Assembly (NCBI RefSeq): GCF_013393905.1 | Contig: NZ_CP040272.1 | Location: 5,452,001 to 5,516,000, forward strand | DNA: 64,000 nucleotides | Reading direction: 5' to 3' | Source of the DNA: Nostoc sp. C052 | GTDB taxonomy: Bacteria; Cyanobacteriota; Cyanobacteriia; Cyanobacteriales; Nostocaceae | In this document: piece after piece, positions 60,280-64,000 of the stretch | Position numbering within the stretch: position 1 is the first letter of the stretch | How the letters are laid out: every line of letters begins with the position of its first letter | Program-made: the position numbers and the translations under genes | Notes under the pieces: generated by a model | Told to the model about the DNA's origin: nothing | The model's input: the letters and a program-made list of their open reading frames with translations, nothing else | Database searches by the model: none

Positions 60280-61251
60280 ATGAAGTCTAGAGTAAAACCA
60301 ATTGGAGGTTTTTTTGAGTTAGAAATCCAAAATAAAGATTGCAGCTATCATTCTAATGCAATTGCTCTTAGTAATGGAAGAGCTTGCCTAAATCTCATTC
60401 TTAAACACATTCAAGCCCAGAGAATATGGATACCCTTTTACACCTGTAACGCATTGTTGGAGCCGATTCAAACGAATCAAACTCCCTATAGCTTTTACTC
60501 AATTAATATAAATTTAGAACCTACTGAAGATGTGAAATTAAAAAAAAATGAGTATTTGATTTATATCAATTATTTTGGACTAAAGGGTAAATTTATTGAA
60601 GCCTTAATTAATCGGTATAATGATCAAATTATCATTGATAATACTCAAGCATTCTTTGATAGAGAAAATAGTAAAGCTTGGTCTTTTAATTCGGCAAGAA
60701 AGTTTTTTGGTGTGCCAGATGGAGCATATCTTTATACTCCTTATGATATTCCTGTTGACTATGAAAGGAATACTGATTTGACTTGTAATCATTTATTAAA
60801 TCGTTTATTGGGTAAGCAGAAACAAGCATATCAAGAATTTATAGAATATGAAAAAGTGTTGGATGATAAAATTAAAAAGATATCACTTATTTCTGAATAT
60901 TTACTTGCTAACATTGATTATCTAAATGTTGCTCAAAAGCGTCGGCATCACTTCAATTATTATCATTCATTCTTTGAAGAAATTAATCAATTTAATTTGC
61001 CTTTAGCAACTAATGCTATTCCTTACCATTATCCTCTTTTTGTCAAAAATAGAATAGATAAAAACCTACTATATGATCAAGATATTTTTATTCCAACATT
61101 ATGGAAAGATACAATACACAGAGGATTGGAAGGATTTGATTTTGAAAACGATTTAACGCAAAAATTACTTGCACTTCCAATAGATCATAGATATGAGATT
61201 GATGACCTAGATTATGTGATTAAATCAATAAAAAAACTATTAGGTAACTAA
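60280..61251 (+). CDS. Divergent DegT/DnrJ-like PLP protein
   Basis: A protein of 323 residues. Order and motifs resemble fold-type I sugar aminotransferases but are shortened: SNGRACLNLILKHI for the phosphate loop, IPFYTCNALLEPI, IIIDNTQAFF with Asp120 in the place of the PLP pyridine-binding Asp, and FNSARKFFGVPDGAYLY with Lys141 as candidate PLP lysine. The usual HxxK-x-x-GEGG context is altered to RKFFGVPDG, so activity is uncertain. A canonical DegT gene lies three genes downstream. It might dehydrate, epimerise or aminate a nucleotide sugar, or be a dead paralogue. Confidence 0.6.
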   Translation: MKSRVKPIGGFFELEIQNKDCSYHSNAIALSNGRACLNLILKHIQAQRIWIPFYTCNALLEPIQTNQTPYSFYSININLEPTEDVKLKKNEYLIYINYFGLKGKFIEALINRYNDQIIIDNTQAFFDRENSKAWSFNSARKFFGVPDGAYLYTPYDIPVDYERNTDLTCNHLLNRLLGKQKQAYQEFIEYEKVLDDKIKKISLISEYLLANIDYLNVAQKRRHHFNYYHSFFEEINQFNLPLATNAIPYHYPLFVKNRIDKNLLYDQDIFIPTLWKDTIHRGLEGFDFENDLTQKLLALPIDHRYEIDDLDYVIKSIKKLLGN

Positions 61252-61253
61252 TA

Positions 61254-61790
61254 ATGTTCACATTAAGAGAGATTTGCAAAAATGATCTAAAAATAATTAA
61301 TGCATGGAGAAACGACCATGATATTATCAATTTTCTTGGGTGTAATTTTCTTTATATTTCTGAAGAGATAGATGAGAATTGGTATCAAACTTATCTTAAT
61401 AATAGAGATAAAAACGTTAGACTTTCTATTATTGAATCAGATAATAATAATCTTATAGGCAATGTTTATTTAACAAATATTCAATCGATTAATCGTTCTG
61501 CTGAATTTTCAATTGTTATCAGTAATAAGAATTACTGGTCTAAAGGTATTGGAGAAGCAGTTTGCCGAGAAATTCTTAAGCACGCTTTTATTGATTTGAA
61601 TCTTAACCGTATTTATCTCTATGTTCTTGAGCAAAATACTAGAGCTATTAGAATGTATGAAAAAGTTGGTTTTTTTGTAGAAGGAAAGTTGGAAGAGGCA
61701 GTTTATAAAAATGGCAGCTACCATAACACTTTTGTGATGGCGATTCTTAGAAGTAATTATAATAAAGATATTCAAAACAATAATAAATAG
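61254..61790 (+). CDS. GNAT acetyltransferase, RimJ/PseH-like
   Basis: A protein of 178 residues with a GNAT acetyl-CoA-binding core: FTLREICKNDLKIINAWRND at the start, AEFSIVISNKNYWSKGIGEA at about 82-101, and RIYLYVLEQNTRAIRMYEKVGF. The RimL-like first half and this context fit sugar N-acetyltransferases such as PseH, which acetylate amino sugars made by DegT aminotransferases. It starts two bases after the preceding stop, so the two are translationally linked. The target is inferred. Confidence 0.82.
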   Translation: MFTLREICKNDLKIINAWRNDHDIINFLGCNFLYISEEIDENWYQTYLNNRDKNVRLSIIESDNNNLIGNVYLTNIQSINRSAEFSIVISNKNYWSKGIGEAVCREILKHAFIDLNLNRIYLYVLEQNTRAIRMYEKVGFFVEGKLEEAVYKNGSYHNTFVMAILRSNYNKDIQNNNK

Positions 61791-61993
61791 TATAAATGCA
61801 TGATATAAGAAAGTAAAGCAATTTTAAAATGATATTTTTTAGGAAGTTGTGGGTAATCTAATAACTAAGAAGACTGCTAGAATTTTGACCGTAGCAATAG
61901 CAAGTTTTGATACATAACAAGTTCAAGTAGTGATTATTTATTTATCATAACTGAGTCAAATTGAAATATTTGAAATATAGTAACAGCAAAATT

Positions 61994-63049
61994 ATGTCCC
62001 AATTTATCGATGATATCATCCATACGTTTTATGTAAATATTCATAATTTTCAGGAAGATAACTGGGATTATGAGAGATTTCAAACCTTATCAAAGGATTA
62101 TACCAATAGGCAGATTTTTATAGACTCATACAGTTATTATCTTAAGTTTCTTTTCCAAAATCAGGACAATCTTCAGCAAGTTCACGAAATTCTAGCTGAT
62201 TCTGAGTCTAAGAATTGGTTAACAAACTTATTGCTTTTCAGACTAGTAGGACATCTACACTTTAAATTACCTACTAATAATGAACAACACTGGCGAGACA
62301 GACAGAAAGCTAGGGAGATGATAGTTTCAGAATCTGATGTAGATTACTCTGGTATTTTTGGTGAATTGCAGAAGTATGCGGTTAGCTTTGAAAATCAACA
62401 TATTACTATTGATTGCTGGTCGGGCAATGTAGCTTGGACATTTTTGTTCAAGCAGTATTACTTTAGTAGAAATAATGTTCAAATCTGTCCTGAGCCAGGA
62501 GATTATGTGATTGATGCTGGTGCGTGCTTTGGTGATACAGCAATAGCTTTTGCATCAACTGTTGGTTCAGAAGGCAAAGTTTTTTCGTTTGAAATAGAGC
62601 CACATAATTTAGATGTATTTTGCTACAACTTGATGCAGAATGAGGATTTAGCAGAGAGGGTAGTTATTAGTGATTATGCTCTAACAGATAGTTCAGAAAC
62701 TCAGCTTTATTTACATGGCGAAGGGCCTGGTACAAATATTAGTAACACTCCATCGGAAATACCTATAGCTACTACGACAATTGATCAACTTGTATATGAA
62801 AAAAGTATAGATAGAGTAGATTTCATTAAAATGGATATTGAAGGGGCTGAATTAAGTGCCTTACATGGGGCTGTAGAAACTATCCGTAAGTTCCGTCCAA
62901 AACTTGCTATTTCTATATATCATAGACCAAATGATATTTTTGATATTCCTATTTTTATCCATAGTTTAGATATTGGCTACCAGTTGTATATAGATCATTA
63001 CACGATACATTCTGAAGAAACAGTGCTTTACGCCAAAGTTATGCAATAA
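61994..63049 (+). CDS. FkbM-family methyltransferase
   Basis: 351 residues from ATG 61994; an in-frame TTG 33 bases earlier is possible. The SAM-binding motif is GDYVIDAGACFGDTAIAFA, followed by KVFSFEIEPHNLDVF. The conserved FkbM ending VDFIKMDIEGAELSALHGA contains the catalytic region, then ALSIYHRPNDIFDIP. The first 150 residues are helical and unassigned. FkbM enzymes O-methylate sugars in exopolysaccharides and natural products. It lies about 200 bases after the acetyltransferase. Confidence 0.87.
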   Translation: MSQFIDDIIHTFYVNIHNFQEDNWDYERFQTLSKDYTNRQIFIDSYSYYLKFLFQNQDNLQQVHEILADSESKNWLTNLLLFRLVGHLHFKLPTNNEQHWRDRQKAREMIVSESDVDYSGIFGELQKYAVSFENQHITIDCWSGNVAWTFLFKQYYFSRNNVQICPEPGDYVIDAGACFGDTAIAFASTVGSEGKVFSFEIEPHNLDVFCYNLMQNEDLAERVVISDYALTDSSETQLYLHGEGPGTNISNTPSEIPIATTTIDQLVYEKSIDRVDFIKMDIEGAELSALHGAVETIRKFRPKLAISIYHRPNDIFDIPIFIHSLDIGYQLYIDHYTIHSEETVLYAKVMQ

Positions 63050-63162
63050 ACCACAAAAAGAATTTTTGCTTTTTAATATATCAAAGTTCCTCACCTTTGA
63101 AATGTTCTATAATGATTTATTTAAAATCTTTTCTAAAGTTTTTCCAAATACAAAATTAAAAA

Positions 63163-64000
63163 ATGGTTCAGATGAAACAACAATTGAATAATTTAGCTAT
63201 ATTTACTGGTATACCAACGTTCACAGAAAAATTGCATGTTGGTCGTCCTAATATTGGAAGCCGCGAGCGCTTACTTAATCGCATCAATGACATCTTAGAT
63301 AGAAGATGGCTAACGAACAATGGCCCTTATGTACAAGAATTTGAGCAACGTATTGCTGAATTTATCGGAGTAAGGCATTGCATTGCTAGCTGTAATGCTA
63401 CAGTAGCATTAGAAATAGCCATCCGTGCTGCGGGTTTAAAAGGCGAAGTTATTGTCCCTTCTTTTACCTTTATCGCAACCGCACACGCTCTACAATGGCA
63501 AGAAATTACCCCAGTATTTTGTGATATTGACCCTAAAACCCACAACATCGATCCAAAGCAAATAGAGCAATTAATAACGCCACGTACTACAGGTATTATT
63601 GGCGTTCATTTGTGGGGTCGTCCATGTAGTGTGGAGGCTTTAAGTAAAATTGCCCGTACCCACAACTTAAAATTAATGTTTGATGCAGCTCATGCTTTCG
63701 GCTGTTCACATCAAGGACGTATGATTGGTAGCTTTGGAGATGCCGAAGTTTTTAGCTTCCACGCTACTAAATTTTTGAACACATTTGAGGGTGGAGCAAT
63801 TGTGACTAATAATGATGAATTAGCTGCAAAAATTCGCCTGATGACTAACTTTGGTTTTGTCGGTATGGATAACGTTATCTATATTGGTACAAACGGGAAA
63901 ATGCATGAAACATCAGCAGCAATGGGTTTGACAGGACTTGAAAGTTTAGAAGAGTTTGTGGCTATCAATTATCGTAATTACCAACAATATAAACAAGAAT
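63163..64000 (+). CDS. DegT/DnrJ/EryC1/StrS aminotransferase (3' end cut by window edge)
   Basis: Open frame from ATG 63163 to the edge, 279 codons without a stop. Motifs: WLTNNGPYVQEFEQRIAEFI, ASCNATVALEIAIRAAG, IVPSFTFIATAHALQW, HLWGRPC, LMFDAAHAFGC with the PLP-binding Asp, and FSFHATKFLNTFEGGA with the PLP-binding Lys203. This is a nucleotide-sugar aminotransferase, converting a keto sugar into an amino sugar for glycan assembly. A second ATG nine bases in is possible. Last gene of the visible cluster; the C-terminal quarter lies outside the window. Confidence 0.93.
   Translation, partial: MVQMKQQLNNLAIFTGIPTFTEKLHVGRPNIGSRERLLNRINDILDRRWLTNNGPYVQEFEQRIAEFIGVRHCIASCNATVALEIAIRAAGLKGEVIVPSFTFIATAHALQWQEITPVFCDIDPKTHNIDPKQIEQLITPRTTGIIGVHLWGRPCSVEALSKIARTHNLKLMFDAAHAFGCSHQGRMIGSFGDAEVFSFHATKFLNTFEGGAIVTNNDELAAKIRLMTNFGFVGMDNVIYIGTNGKMHETSAAMGLTGLESLEEFVAINYRNYQQYKQE

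Noticed and set aside
1..64000. tRNA or rRNA genes
   Set aside because: No cloverleaf with TTCGA-type loop and CCA-adjacent stem, and no rRNA-like block, was recognised by eye; a covariance scan would be decisive.

Overview
The window looks like chromosomal DNA from a filamentous, Nostoc-type cyanobacterium. The evidence is the many GCGATCGC (HIP1-type) octamers, the moderately AT-rich composition, intergenic regions packed with short palindromes and tandem heptamers, and a cyanobacterial gene set: an SLH-OprB porin, a fused PabA-PabB, a kdp operon with KdpG, a ClpR/ClpP pair, a membrane PIN-TRAM protein and several cyanobacteria-restricted small families. No rRNA, tRNA or CRISPR array was recognised. 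Species cannot be fixed from the sequence alone.

Layout. 0-16 kb: a sulfonate-type ABC binding lipoprotein, a DJ-1/PfpI protein fused to a ferritin-like domain, an iron-uptake type porin, pabAB, an unusual GT-A-like glycosyltransferase, three small conserved proteins (one TrkA-C-like) and the kdp operon kdpA-kdpB-kdpG-kdpC on the minus strand. 16-22 kb is a decayed zone. It holds a 2-hydroxyacid dehydrogenase, the remains of a BsuBI/PstI-type restriction-modification locus in which a methyltransferase fragment abuts the endonuclease catalytic domain, and a DUF4360 gene split by an intact IS5-family element with exact 10-bp ends and a 3-bp target duplication. 22-36 kb: a glutathionyl-hydroquinone reductase/aspartoacylase pair, a polysaccharide deacetylase, a CheY-like regulator, a PPC-domain protein, a dynamin-like GTPase, two histidine kinases, an S66 carboxypeptidase, a COG2509 flavoprotein and a truncated AraC-type sensor domain. 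36-43 kb is mostly housekeeping: a THUMP methyltransferase, hemW, a sugar nucleotidyltransferase and PIN-TRAM.

43-48 kb holds two tandem von Willebrand A genes plus a third copy reduced to its 3' end. A VapBC-like toxin-antitoxin pair sits exactly between the truncated and the full copy. 48-57 kb holds clpR-clpP3, a J-domain protein, an aminotransferase, an amino-acid binding lipoprotein, and a PP2C phosphatase followed by an FHA-Ser/Thr kinase that looks like a matched signalling pair. From 57.7 kb to the right edge runs a plus-strand surface-glycan cluster: PhyH oxygenase, methyltransferase, WbqC, a divergent DegT-like protein, a GNAT acetyltransferase, FkbM methyltransferase and a canonical DegT aminotransferase cut by the window end.

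The strongest unusual signals are the methyltransferase/endonuclease deletion scar, the IS-split pseudogene, the toxin-antitoxin pair inside a duplicated VWA gene, a roughly 110-bp dispersed repeat that supplies the 3' end of the glycosyltransferase gene, and a G-rich/C-rich hairpin repeat that lies in frame inside the PP2C gene. No wholly new multi-gene system can be demonstrated from the sequence alone. The glycan cluster and the tandem VWA/toxin locus are the best places to look.
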